A stretch of DNA of 64,000 nt from NCBI GenBank assembly GCA_965250245.1, contig OZ252296.1, positions 2,232,001 to 2,296,000 on the forward strand. The letters run 5' to 3'. The notes under the pieces are model-generated. The model made no database searches and was not told where the DNA came from. It saw only the letters and a program-made list of their open reading frames with translations. Shown in pieces: positions 34,443-42,917 of the stretch. The position numbers were made by a program, and so were the translations under genes. Positions within the stretch are counted from its first letter, which is position 1. Each line of letters opens with the position of its first letter. The stretch comes from JABDIP01 sp965250245 (GTDB lineage: Bacteria > Pseudomonadota > Alphaproteobacteria > DSM-16000 > Inquilinaceae).

Positions 34443-34929
34443 CTAACAAACAAACTCCAAGAGGGCGCCTTTTTTGCCCCCGCATCGGGTCGGGAAGGTG
34501 CCTGGTAAGCGAAACACGCAAGACCATGCATGACGGGCCATAGGGCATGTCAGCGGTCCGGCGTCTTGACGTGCGGTTTATCGATCGACCTTGGGCGCGA
34601 TGTTCCTTCGCAGGTTTATGCTCTCCGGGGTCACAGGACAAGTCGCATCGTCAGTATGCGTCGCTGACCACCACCATGGCAAGAGCGGGAGGCAATCCTT
34701 TTCGCATCAATGCATCACACTGCACCGTCTATCAGTGCCTTGCCGCCCGGCCCACAACCTTTCAGTGTTGCCGCCGGTGCCCTTCGGACAGGGCCGCAGG
34801 CCGCCCTGCGACCGTGGATGCGGTTGAATTGAACGACCGGCACAGCGTACGGTCAGTTCCCATCCAAACGGCGCGGCCCGACCGGCCGCCAACGCAGAAC
34901 AAGACATACGGGCAAATCCAGGGGGAGGT
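34443..34929. other. divergent intergenic region, cold-shock gene / acyl-CoA synthetase gene
   Basis: 487 bases without a credible gene. It must hold promoters for both divergent genes. The part next to the cold-shock gene (34443-34480) contains a run of six T bases and a GC hairpin half and may belong to its mRNA leader. A strong GGGGGAGG ribosome site for the synthetase ends at 34928. Confidence 0.45.
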
Positions 34930-36558
34930 ATGATGCGTGGTCTGATGATGGACACGCCGCTGTTGATCTCGTCGATCCTCGACCACGCGGCGCGGGTGTT
35001 TTCCGACCAGACGGTGGTCACCCGGACCGTCGAGGGGCCGTTCCACAGCTACACCTATGCCGACATGCATCGGCGCACCCGGCAATTGGCGAACGGCCTG
35101 GCGGCGCTGGGCATCAAGCGGGGCGACCGGATCGCCACCATCGCCTGGAACACCCACCGGCATATGGAGATCTACTACGCCGTCTCCGGCATGGGCGCGA
35201 TCTGCCACACGCTCAATCCCCGCCTGCACCCCGGGCAATGCGCCTACATCGTCAACCACGCCGAGGACCGGGTGCTGTTCGTCGACCTGACCTTCGTGCC
35301 GCTGGTCGAGGCGGTGATCGACAAGCTGCCGACGATCGAGGCGGTCGTGGTGATGACCGATCAGGCCCATATGCCGGACACCAAGCTGACCAACGCGATC
35401 AGCTATGAGGAACTGGTCAACGGCCATTCCGACGAGTTCGACTGGCCGGTCTTCGACGAGAACACGGCCAGCTCGCTCTGCTACACCTCCGGCACCACCG
35501 GCAACCCCAAGGGCGTAATGTACAGCCACCGCTCGACGGTGCTGCACTCCTACGCCATCTCGCTGCCCGATGTGATGGGGCTGGCGGAATCCGAGGCGAT
35601 GCTGCCGGTCGTGCCGATGTTCCACGTCAATGCCTGGGGCACGCCCTATGCGGTGCCGCTGACCGGCTGCAAGCTGGTGATGCCGGGTCCCGGCCTGGAC
35701 GGCGCCAGCCTGACCGAGCTGATGAACCGGGAAGGCGTGACCCTGACCGCGGGCGTGCCGACGGTCTGGCTCGGCCTGCTGAACCATTGGAAGGAAGCCG
35801 ACACCCGGGTGCCGACCCTGAAGAAGCTGGTGGTCGGCGGCTCGGCGGCGCCGCGCTCGATGATCGAGGCGTTCCAGAAGCAGTACGGCGTCGAGGTGCG
35901 CCACGCCTGGGGCATGACCGAGATGAGCCCGCTGGGCACGCTCAACGTCCTGCGCACCAAGATGGCCGACTGGCCGGAGGAGGACCAGTACACGGTGCTC
36001 AGCAAGCAGGGCCGGCCGATCTTCGGCGTCGAGATGAAGATCGTCGACGAGAACAACAAGCCGCTGCCCCATGACGGCGAGGCGTTCGGCCAGTTGAAGG
36101 TGCGGGGCCCGTGGGTGTGCAACGGCTATTACAGGCTCGACCAGTCCGACGCCCATGACGATGACGGCTGGTTCGCCACCGGCGATGTCGCCACCCTGGA
36201 CGCCGACAGCTATATGAGCATCACCGACCGGACCAAGGATCTGATCAAGTCCGGCGGCGAATGGATCAGCTCGATCGAGCTGGAGAACCTGGCGATGAGC
36301 CATCCCCAGGTCGCCCAGGCGGCGGTGGTCGGCATCGCCGACGAGAAATGGGGCGAACGGCCGCTGCTGATCGTGGTGCCGGCCGGCGACGCTCCGGAGA
36401 AGGACGCCATGCTGGCGTACTTCGAGGGCAAGGTCGCCAAATGGATGATCCCAGACGATCTGGTGGTGGTCGACACCCTGCCGCTCGGGGCCACCGGCAA
36501 GGTGCTGAAGAGCAAGCTCAGGGACGACTACGCCGACTACCGGCCCGCCGGCGGCTGA
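34930..36558 (+). CDS. medium/long-chain acyl-CoA synthetase (AMP-forming)
   Basis: About 542 residues of the ANL superfamily; several closely spaced ATG codons (34930, 34933, 34945, 34948) make the exact start uncertain. It activates a fatty acid to acyl-CoA using ATP. The P-loop-like motif YTSGTTGNPKGVMYSH, the GMTEMSPLG adenylate motif, the hinge WFATGDVATLDADSYMSITD and the C-terminal lysine in LGATGKVLKSK are complete. The chain-length class is not certain. It leads an operon with a glutathione transferase (22 bases later), pnuC and nadR. It could feed beta-oxidation. Confidence 0.9.
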   Translation: MMRGLMMDTPLLISSILDHAARVFSDQTVVTRTVEGPFHSYTYADMHRRTRQLANGLAALGIKRGDRIATIAWNTHRHMEIYYAVSGMGAICHTLNPRLHPGQCAYIVNHAEDRVLFVDLTFVPLVEAVIDKLPTIEAVVVMTDQAHMPDTKLTNAISYEELVNGHSDEFDWPVFDENTASSLCYTSGTTGNPKGVMYSHRSTVLHSYAISLPDVMGLAESEAMLPVVPMFHVNAWGTPYAVPLTGCKLVMPGPGLDGASLTELMNREGVTLTAGVPTVWLGLLNHWKEADTRVPTLKKLVVGGSAAPRSMIEAFQKQYGVEVRHAWGMTEMSPLGTLNVLRTKMADWPEEDQYTVLSKQGRPIFGVEMKIVDENNKPLPHDGEAFGQLKVRGPWVCNGYYRLDQSDAHDDDGWFATGDVATLDADSYMSITDRTKDLIKSGGEWISSIELENLAMSHPQVAQAAVVGIADEKWGERPLLIVVPAGDAPEKDAMLAYFEGKVAKWMIPDDLVVVDTLPLGATGKVLKSKLRDDYADYRPAGG

Positions 36559-36580
36559 CCGCGTCTCGCCGCCGGTCCGG

Positions 36581-37210
36581 ATGATCGACCTCTATACCTG
36601 GGCGACGCCGAACGGGCGCAAGGTCTCGATCATGCTGGAGGAGGTCGGGCTGCCCTATGAGGCCCACCCGGTCGACATCGCAAGCGACCAGCGCTTCGAC
36701 CCGGCCTTCCTGGCGATCAGCCCGAACAACAAGATCCCGGCGATCGTGGACCGGGAGTCCGGCGTCTCGGTGATGGAGTCCGGCGCCATCCTACTCTATC
36801 TCGCCGGCAAATCGGGCCGGCTCATGCCGGAGGGCGGGGCCGCCCACTGGGCCGCCATGCAATGGCTGTTCTGGCAGGTCGGCGGCCTCGGCCCGATGCT
36901 TGGACGGGTCGAGCACTTCCGGCACTTCAACCCGGGCCGGGCGCCCTATGCCGAGCAGGTGTACGAGAAGGAGGCGGACCGTCTGCACCGGGTCCTGGAC
37001 CGGCGGCTTGCCGAGGCCGCGTATCTCGCCGGCGACTACTCGGTGGCCGATATCGCCGTGTGGCCGTGGATCGCCCGTTTCCCGAGGCACGGCATCGACC
37101 TGACCGACTTTCCCAACATACTGCGCTGGTATCGGGCCATCGCCGAACGCCCGGCGGTCCAGCGCGGCTATCACGTCCCGCACCGGGCAGAGGACATCCC
37201 CGAGCCATGA
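36581..37210 (+). CDS. glutathione S-transferase family protein (YfcG-like)
   Basis: 209 residues. The thioredoxin-fold N-terminus carries TWATPNGRKVSIMLEEVGLP, which is the Nu-class (YfcG/YghU) signature with Thr/Asn near the thiol of glutathione. The SVMESGAILLYLAG segment contacts the gamma-glutamyl group. A helical C-terminal domain follows, with SVADIAVWPWIARFPRHG. Such enzymes often reduce disulphides or peroxides rather than conjugate. The stop overlaps the pnuC start (ATGA), so the two are coupled. Confidence 0.9.
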   Translation: MIDLYTWATPNGRKVSIMLEEVGLPYEAHPVDIASDQRFDPAFLAISPNNKIPAIVDRESGVSVMESGAILLYLAGKSGRLMPEGGAAHWAAMQWLFWQVGGLGPMLGRVEHFRHFNPGRAPYAEQVYEKEADRLHRVLDRRLAEAAYLAGDYSVADIAVWPWIARFPRHGIDLTDFPNILRWYRAIAERPAVQRGYHVPHRAEDIPEP

Positions 37211-37803
37211 CCGCCATCGAGATCCTCGCGACCATTCTGGGGCTGACCAATGTCTACCTGATCATCCGCCGCAACATCTGGAACTACCCGTTCGGGCTGG
37301 CGATGGTCGTGCTCTATGCGAAGATCTTCTACGACTACAAGCTCTACAGCGACGCGCTGCTGCAGATCTATTACGTCGGCATCCAGCTCTATGGCTGGTG
37401 GTACTGGCTGCGCGGGCGCCAGCCGGACGGGCTGATCACCGTGGCGCGGCTTGCCGACCGGCACCGCGCCCTGGTCCTCGGCATCATCGTCGTCGGCGCC
37501 GCCGGCCTGGGCTGGATCATGGCCAGCAAGACCGACGCCTCGGTGCCCTATTGGGACGCCACGACCACGGTCATGAGCCTGATGGCGCAATTCCTGCTGT
37601 CGCGCCGTTACCTGGAGAACTGGGTGCTGTGGATCGCCGTCGATGTGCTGTCGATCGGCATCTACACCTACAAGGAGCTCTACCTGACCGCCGGGCTCTA
37701 CGCGGTCTTCCTGGGCATGGCGAGCTGGGGCCTCATGGCCTGGCTGCGGGCCGAGCGCCAACAGGCCGGGCCGATCGAGGCGCCGGCGCCGGCCGGCACC
37801 TGA
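37207..37803 (+). CDS. pnuC: nicotinamide riboside transporter PnuC
   Basis: 198 residues from ATG 37207. The membrane protein has about seven helices and PnuC marks: an early IWNYPFGLAMVVLYAKIFYD, then LLQIYYVGIQLYGWWYWLRG, and the C-terminal WVLWIAVDVLSIGIYTYKEL. PnuC lets nicotinamide riboside diffuse into the cell, where phosphorylation traps it. The next gene, four bases later, encodes NadR, exactly the enzyme that does so. The start overlaps the end of the GST gene. Confidence 0.94.
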   Translation: MTAIEILATILGLTNVYLIIRRNIWNYPFGLAMVVLYAKIFYDYKLYSDALLQIYYVGIQLYGWWYWLRGRQPDGLITVARLADRHRALVLGIIVVGAAGLGWIMASKTDASVPYWDATTTVMSLMAQFLLSRRYLENWVLWIAVDVLSIGIYTYKELYLTAGLYAVFLGMASWGLMAWLRAERQQAGPIEAPAPAGT

Positions 37804-37806
37804 CCC

Positions 37807-38784
37807 ATGACCCGCGGCTTCCTGCTGGGCAAGTTCATGCCGCCGCATCGCGGCCATCTCTATTGCTGCGATTTCGCCCAGGCGATCGCCGACGAGGTGA
37901 CGGTGCTGGTCTGCAGCCTGGACGGTGATCCGATCCCCGGCGCCCTGCGCCATGACTGGATGCGCCGGCTGCTGCCGCGCTGCCGGGTGCCGCACCTGAC
38001 CGAGCCGGTGCCGCAGGAGCCGGCCGAGCATCCCCGGTTCTGGGAGATCTGGCGCGAGATCGTGCAGCGGGTCCATCCCGAGCCCATCGACTACGTGTTC
38101 GCGTCGGAGGCGTATGGCGACCGACTGGCGCGCGAGGTCGGCGCCCGCTTCGTGCCGGTCGACCCGGCGCGACAGGCGGTGCCGGTCTCCGCCAGCGCCA
38201 TCCGCGACGACCCGTTCCGGCATTGGCGCTGGCTGCCCGATCTGGTGCGGCCCTATTTCGCGAAACGGGTTTGCCTGTTCGGCCCGGAAAGCACCGGCAA
38301 ATCGACCCTGGCGCCGGCGTTGGCGGAGCGGTTCGAGACGGTCCATGTGCCGGAATACGGCCGGGTCCACACCGATACATTCGGAACCGACTGCTCACCG
38401 GAGGACCTGCTGGCAATCGCCCGCGGCCACGTCGCCTCTGAAGACGCCGCCGCCCGCAACGCAAACCGCATCCTGATCCTCGACGGCGACCCGCTGCTGA
38501 CCGCGGTCTGGTCGGACATGCTGTGCGGCGGACGGGACCCCTGGTTCGCCGAATACGGGGATGTCGCCGACCTCTATCTGCTGTGCGACATCGACATGCC
38601 ATGGGTCGATGACGGGTCGCGCTACTTCCCGGATGCCGCCGATCGGGGGCGGTTCTTCGCCGCCTGCCGGGCCGAGCTCGAGGCGCGCGAGGTACCCTAT
38701 GTCACCCTGTCGGGTGACCCGGAGAACCGGCTTCGGACCGCGGTCGAGGCGATCACCGGCCGGTTCCCGGGCCTTGCGGCGTGA
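37807..38784 (+). CDS. nadR: bifunctional NMN adenylyltransferase / ribosylnicotinamide kinase NadR
   Basis: 325 residues. The N-terminal half is a nucleotidyltransferase with GKFMPPHRGH (residues 8-17, HxGH type) and the SASAIRDDPFRHW motif; it joins ATP to NMN to give NAD. The C-terminal half is a kinase with Walker A GPESTGKST (159-167) that phosphorylates nicotinamide riboside. The helix-turn-helix repressor domain of enteric NadR is absent, as in many non-enteric versions, so it should be purely enzymatic. Together with PnuC it makes a compact nicotinamide riboside to NAD salvage route. Confidence 0.94.
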   Translation: MTRGFLLGKFMPPHRGHLYCCDFAQAIADEVTVLVCSLDGDPIPGALRHDWMRRLLPRCRVPHLTEPVPQEPAEHPRFWEIWREIVQRVHPEPIDYVFASEAYGDRLAREVGARFVPVDPARQAVPVSASAIRDDPFRHWRWLPDLVRPYFAKRVCLFGPESTGKSTLAPALAERFETVHVPEYGRVHTDTFGTDCSPEDLLAIARGHVASEDAAARNANRILILDGDPLLTAVWSDMLCGGRDPWFAEYGDVADLYLLCDIDMPWVDDGSRYFPDAADRGRFFAACRAELEAREVPYVTLSGDPENRLRTAVEAITGRFPGLAA

Positions 38785-38793
38785 ACAGCGCGA

Positions 38794-39732
38794 TCAGGCG
38801 AACGCCACCTGCGGGCCGAGCGGCATGATGGCGAGGTTCACCAGCCCGAGATCGTCGTAGTAGTGGCGCTTCACATGGTCCAGCTTCACCGTCTCGGCCA
38901 CGCCGGGCAGGGCGAGGAGCCGGGCGGTGTGGGCCGACAGGGCCGGGTAGTCGGCCAGCCGGTTGAGGTTGCAGTTGAGGCGACCGTGATAGACGGCGTC
39001 GAACCGCACCGCCGTCGCGAACAGATGCCAGTCGGCCTCGGTGATCCGGTCGCCCAGCAGGAACGGCCGGTCGGCCAGCAAGGCCTCCAGACGGTCGAGC
39101 TCGTCGAACAGGGCGGTGACCGCCTGCTCGTACTCCGCCTGGGTGTTGGCGAAGCCCGCCTTGTAGACCCCCATGCAGACATGGTCGAGGATGCGCGCGT
39201 TCATCCGGTCGATCTGTGGGCGCAGGCCGGCCGGGTAGAAGTCCTCGTCGCGGGTCCCGAGCCCGGCGAAGGCCTCGTTCATCATGCGGATGATCTCGCC
39301 GGACTCGTTGTTGACGATGGTGCCGGTCTGGCGGTCCCAGAGCACCGGCACCGTGACCTTGCCAGTGGTATCCGGCTTGGCGCGCTGGTAGACCTCGTAG
39401 AGATGGTCGAGCCCGTTGGCATGGTCGATCGTGCTCATTGGGCCGTCGCCGAACGACCATCCGTCCGGCCCGCCCCAGCGCGGATGCACCACCGACATGG
39501 AGATCACCGCTTCCAGCCCCAGCAGCACGCGGAACAGGATGGCGCGGTGCGCCCAGGGGCAGGCATAGGAGACGTAGAGGTGGTAGCGGCCGGGCTCCGC
39601 CTTGAAGCCGGTGCTGCCATCGGCGCTCACGACGTCCCGGAACCAGCGCTTCTTCTCCTCCGCGCGCCGGGCGCGCAGCGCCGGCGTATCGGCAATGTCG
39701 GCGTGCCAGACGCCATCGATCAGGGCCTTCAT
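38794..39732 (-). CDS. yqjG: glutathionyl-hydroquinone reductase (YqjG/Xi-class GST)
   Basis: 312 residues. The active cysteine C58 lies in YVSYACPWAHRAILF, the Xi-class signature CPWAH. Other family marks are MSVVHPRWGGPDGWSF, VTVPVLWDRQTGTIVNNES and ITEADWHLFATAVRFD. The enzyme reductively removes glutathione from glutathionyl-hydroquinones. In E. coli yqjG stands next to the DoxX gene yqjF; here a DoxX gene lies about 190 bases upstream on the same strand and a LysR regulator is divergent from that, a similar set. Confidence 0.93.
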   Translation of the reverse strand: MKALIDGVWHADIADTPALRARRAEEKKRWFRDVVSADGSTGFKAEPGRYHLYVSYACPWAHRAILFRVLLGLEAVISMSVVHPRWGGPDGWSFGDGPMSTIDHANGLDHLYEVYQRAKPDTTGKVTVPVLWDRQTGTIVNNESGEIIRMMNEAFAGLGTRDEDFYPAGLRPQIDRMNARILDHVCMGVYKAGFANTQAEYEQAVTALFDELDRLEALLADRPFLLGDRITEADWHLFATAVRFDAVYHGRLNCNLNRLADYPALSAHTARLLALPGVAETVKLDHVKRHYYDDLGLVNLAIMPLGPQVAFA

Positions 39733-39783
39733 GTCTTTACTCCAAGCTGGCGATGCGGGTGTTGCCCGCGCTTATGAATTCCG

Positions 39784-39899
39784 CGTCGTCCCCGGGTTTG
39801 ACCCGGGGACCCACCGGGATGCAGTGGGCAAAGATCCACCTTCGGGCGATGCCGCGCCGGGCTGCGAGATGGGTCCCCGGGTCAAGCCCGGGGACGACG
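39784..39899. repeat. 30-base inverted repeat of the CCCCGGGTYTGACCCGGGG type
   Basis: Arms 39784-39813 and 39870-39899 are 30-base inverted copies with a single mismatch; each arm is itself a palindrome around a four-base centre. The spacer is 56 bases. This is a widespread alphaproteobacterial intergenic repeat type. It lies between doxX and yqjG and can fold into a strong RNA structure. Confidence 0.85.
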
Positions 39900-39924
39900 A
39901 AGTATTGAAGGAATTGCTCCGCCT

Positions 39925-40341
39925 TCAGGCCGTTGCGGGGCGCAGCCGGCCCAGGCGCAGCGCATGGGCGCCGTCGCCGAGCAGGATCTGGACGACCGAG
40001 GCGGCGATCAGGAACACCGGGTATTCCCAGCCGCCGCCGGCATTGCTGAACACCCAGCCATTGCCGGCATGGACCCAGGCGGCGCCGAGCAGGATGGGGA
40101 TCAGCGCCGCCGCCACCCAGCGGGTCCGCACGCCGAGGATGAGCGCCAGCCCGCCGATTGTCTCGGCGGCGACGACCACATAGGCCAACACCGGCGGCAG
40201 GCCGAGGGAGCCGAAGAACTGGGCGGTGCCGGGCAGGGTGAAGACCACCAGCTTCAGCCAGGCGCTGTGGGCGACGAACATGACGCCCAGGGACACCCGC
40301 AGGATGAGGGCGGCGTAGGGGGCGGTCTTGGTGTCGATCAT
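39925..40341 (-). CDS. DoxX family membrane protein
   Basis: 138 residues from ATG 40341, which has an AAGGAG ribosome site. It has four hydrophobic helices with DoxX features: LRVSLGVMFVAHSAWLKLVV, GLPPVLAYVVVAAETIGGLA and LIPILLGAAWVHAGNGWVFS. In E. coli the homologue YqjF is linked to YqjG and to quinone-type electrophiles. It probably forms a unit with the yqjG-like gene downstream, although a structured repeat lies between them. Confidence 0.9.
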   Translation of the reverse strand: MIDTKTAPYAALILRVSLGVMFVAHSAWLKLVVFTLPGTAQFFGSLGLPPVLAYVVVAAETIGGLALILGVRTRWVAAALIPILLGAAWVHAGNGWVFSNAGGGWEYPVFLIAASVVQILLGDGAHALRLGRLRPATA

Positions 40342-40404
40342 GGATCGTCTCCTTGCTGGGACCTGAGGGCCCGTTGTCCTGCCCGCCAAGATGTGCTTTG
40401 CTCA

Positions 40405-40446
40405 TTCGCAAGACAATTCGTGAAATTTCCAAGTTCTATTTGCGAA
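40405..40446. promoter_or_regulatory. candidate LysR operator between doxX and the LysR gene
   Basis: Three related elements occur in the divergent gap: TTCGCAA at 40405-40411, TTCGTGAA at 40417-40424 and TTGCGAA at 40440-40446. The first and last are exact inverted copies. The last is two bases before the LysR start codon, so autorepression is plausible. This is a pattern observation only. Confidence 0.4.
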
Positions 40447-40447
40447 A

Positions 40448-41338
40448 ATGCAAAGCTCGATCGATTGGGACGATCTGCGCATCTTCCTGGCCATCGCGCG
40501 AGCGGGCAGCCTGTCCGGCGCGGCGCGCGTGCTGTCGGTCAATCATTCCACCGTGTTCCGCCGGCTGAACGGGCTCGAGGCCGAGCTCGACGTCCGGCTT
40601 TTCGAACGGCAGAGCGGCGGCTATGCGCTGACAGCCTCGGGCGATGCCCTGTTGGAGTCCGCCGATCGGGTCGAGGCGGAGGTGCTGGCCGCCGAACGGG
40701 CGCTGCGGGGGCGCGACCTGCGGCTGCGCGGCGGGCTGCGGGTCACCATGCCGGACACGGTGGCGCGGCTTCTGCTGCCCGTGCTGATCGCGCCCTTCGA
40801 GCGCCGCTATCCGGAGATCGAGCTGGAGCTGGTGGTCTCGGACACCTTTCTGAACCTGAGCAGGCGCGACGCCGATGTCGCGGTGCGGCCGACCAATGCG
40901 CCGCCCGAGACGCTGGTCGGCCGGCGGCTGTGCGGCATCGCCTCCGCCGTCTACCGGAGCGCGGATGTCGCGGAACCGGCCGGCGCTCTGGCCGAGCAGC
41001 GCTGGGTGGTGCCGGATGACAGTCTGGCACACCTGGCCTCGGCGCACTGGCTGCGGGAGATGGCGCCGCCGGCGGCGATCCGCGCCAACACCATGAGCGG
41101 CATGCTGGATGCCGCAAGGGCCGGCATGGGGCTGGCGGCGCTGCCCTGTTTCATGGGCGACCCGGAGCCGGGTCTTCGGCGGGTCGGCGGTCCGCGCCCC
41201 GATCTGGAGACCGGGCTGTGGGCGCTGACCCACCGCGACCTCAGGCAGACGGCCCGCATCCGCGCCTTCCTCGACGCCGTCGCCGAGGCCGTCACGGGCC
41301 TGCGGCCCCTGCTGGAGGGCGATCGGCCGGCCCGTTGA
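40448..41338 (+). CDS. LysR family transcriptional regulator
   Basis: 296 residues. The N-terminal winged helix-turn-helix reads FLAIARAGSLSGAARVLSVN and STVFRRLNGLEAELDVRLFE, followed by the substrate-binding effector domain (from about 90, GLRVTMPDTVARLLLPVLIA). It is divergent from doxX, the classical LysR layout, so doxX and yqjG are likely targets; the E. coli regulator YhaJ controlling yqjF is a functional parallel. There is no clear ribosome site before the ATG because an operator-like sequence abuts it. Confidence 0.9.
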   Translation: MQSSIDWDDLRIFLAIARAGSLSGAARVLSVNHSTVFRRLNGLEAELDVRLFERQSGGYALTASGDALLESADRVEAEVLAAERALRGRDLRLRGGLRVTMPDTVARLLLPVLIAPFERRYPEIELELVVSDTFLNLSRRDADVAVRPTNAPPETLVGRRLCGIASAVYRSADVAEPAGALAEQRWVVPDDSLAHLASAHWLREMAPPAAIRANTMSGMLDAARAGMGLAALPCFMGDPEPGLRRVGGPRPDLETGLWALTHRDLRQTARIRAFLDAVAEAVTGLRPLLEGDRPAR

Positions 41339-41347
41339 CCTGCATCA

Positions 41348-42271
41348 ATGGTTTCGCCCCCGGCTCGGATGATGATGGCGTCGAAATTGCCGGCATCGGG
41401 GGACGCGGCCATGGAAGGTGGGGATCGGGACATCGCGGCCGGACGCGTGGCGCCCCTGACCCCGGCTCCCGCGGCCGAGCCCAACCCGTTCGATGCCGTA
41501 CCGCCGCCGAAGATCGCCGAGCTGGTCGAGACCGTCGGCGTCAAGAAGGCCAACCTGCCGGCGCTGAAGACCCTGACGCTGGGAGTCCTGGCCGGCGCCT
41601 TCATCGCCTTCGGCGGCATGTTCTTCACCACCGTCGTCACCGATAGCGGCCTGGGCTTCGGGCCGACCCGGATGCTGGGCGGGCTCGCCTTCTCGCTGGG
41701 CCTTATCCTGGTAGTGGTCGGCGGGGCCGAGCTGTTCACCGGCAACAATCTGATCGTGATGGCCTGGGCCGACCGCAAGGTCCGGCTGGCCGGGCTGCTG
41801 CGCAATTGGGGGCTGGTCTTCATCGGCAACTTCATCGGCTCGATCGGCAGCGCCTATCTGATGCACTGGTCGGGCGCGCTGGGGGCCGGCGGAGGCGCGG
41901 TGGGCGAGACCGCCATCGCCATCGCCGAGGCAAAGGTGGCGCTGGACCCGTTCCAGGCCCTGGTGCGCGGCATATTGTGCAACACCCTGGTCTGCCTGGC
42001 CGTGTGGCTGTGCTTCGCCGCCCATACGGTGCCGGGCAAGGTGCTGGCGATCGTGTTTCCGATCGCCGCCTTCGTGGCGCTCGGCTTCGAGCACTCGATC
42101 GCCAACATGTACCTGATCACCGTCGGCTGGCTGCACGGCGCCGCCGGCGTCACGATCGCCGGCTTCCTCGGCAATCTGGTGCCGGTCACCATCGGCAACG
42201 TCATCGGCGGCGGTGTGCTGGTGGCCCTGGTCTACTGGATTGTCTATCTGCGCGACGCCCAACATGGCTGA
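41348..42271 (+). CDS. formate/nitrite transporter (FNT) family channel, probably formate
   Basis: 307 residues from ATG 41348; a later ATG at 41411 has the better ribosome site (GGGGA), so the first 21 residues may not be made. Six hydrophobic helices form the FNT fold: LTLGVLAGAFIAFGGMFFTT, the signature GGAELFTGNNLIVMAW, FIGNFIGSIGSAYLMHW, CNTLVCLAVWLCFAAH, FEHSIANMYLITVGWLHG and GNVIGGGVLVALVYWIVYLR. FNT pentamers conduct formate, nitrite or bisulphide. The formate dehydrogenase genes that follow, the first overlapping its end by eight bases, favour formate. Confidence 0.9.
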   Translation: MVSPPARMMMASKLPASGDAAMEGGDRDIAAGRVAPLTPAPAAEPNPFDAVPPPKIAELVETVGVKKANLPALKTLTLGVLAGAFIAFGGMFFTTVVTDSGLGFGPTRMLGGLAFSLGLILVVVGGAELFTGNNLIVMAWADRKVRLAGLLRNWGLVFIGNFIGSIGSAYLMHWSGALGAGGGAVGETAIAIAEAKVALDPFQALVRGILCNTLVCLAVWLCFAAHTVPGKVLAIVFPIAAFVALGFEHSIANMYLITVGWLHGAAGVTIAGFLGNLVPVTIGNVIGGGVLVALVYWIVYLRDAQHG

Positions 42272-42917
42272 CCCATCCGACGCCGGCATCGACTTCACCC
42301 TCGACGGGGCGCCGGCCCGGGCCGAGCCGGGCGAGACCGTCTGGCAGGTCGCCCTTCGGCTGGGGACCGAGATCCCGCATCTCTGCCACTCGACCGCGCC
42401 GGATTTCGAGCCGGATGGCAATTGCCGGGTCTGTATGGTGGAGGTCGAGGGCCATGAGCATCTCGAGGCGAGCTGCATCCTGCATCCGGAACCGGGCATG
42501 GTGGTCGAGACCGGTTCCGCCCGGGCCCGCACAGCCCGACGCGGCGTGATGGAGCTGCTGCTGGCCGAGGCGCGGATCGATCCCGGCTGCGAGGCGGCGC
42601 GCTGGCCGGCCGAGATGGGCCTGGAGGGGACGCGGTATCCCGATTCCCACCGTCCCGAGGCCGATGAGGGTCACCCCGGCATCACCGTGGACCTGGCCGC
42701 CTGCATCCGCTGCCTGCGCTGCCTGCAGGTCTGCCGCGAGATCGAGATCCATGAGGTGATCGGCATGGCCCATCGCGGCACCGGCACCGCCATCGTGTTC
42801 GATTTCGCCGATCCGATGCTGGCGTCGCGCTGCGTGAGCTGCGGCTCCTGCGCCCAGGCCTGTCCGACCGGCGCCCTGGCACTGCGCGATCCGCTGGAGG
42901 CCGCCGATGCCGCTTGA
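42264..42917 (+). CDS. iron-sulphur electron-transfer subunit of formate dehydrogenase (NuoG N-terminal-like)
   Basis: 217 residues from ATG 42264, inside the end of the FNT gene. It resembles the free-standing N-terminal part of FdsA/NuoG. A [2Fe-2S] site is formed by C41, C54, C57 and C71. Two ferredoxin-type [4Fe-4S] sites are at C147/C150/C153/C157 and C190/C193/C196/C200. The His-Cys cluster that normally follows the 2Fe domain (HxxxCxxC) is degenerate here: only C109 remains in ARIDPGCEAARWP. It would pass electrons from the molybdenum subunit, but no diaphorase (FdsB/FdsG) or membrane cytochrome gene is nearby, so the final acceptor is unknown. It overlaps the catalytic gene by eleven bases. 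Confidence 0.88.
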   Translation: MADPSDAGIDFTLDGAPARAEPGETVWQVALRLGTEIPHLCHSTAPDFEPDGNCRVCMVEVEGHEHLEASCILHPEPGMVVETGSARARTARRGVMELLLAEARIDPGCEAARWPAEMGLEGTRYPDSHRPEADEGHPGITVDLAACIRCLRCLQVCREIEIHEVIGMAHRGTGTAIVFDFADPMLASRCVSCGSCAQACPTGALALRDPLEAADAA

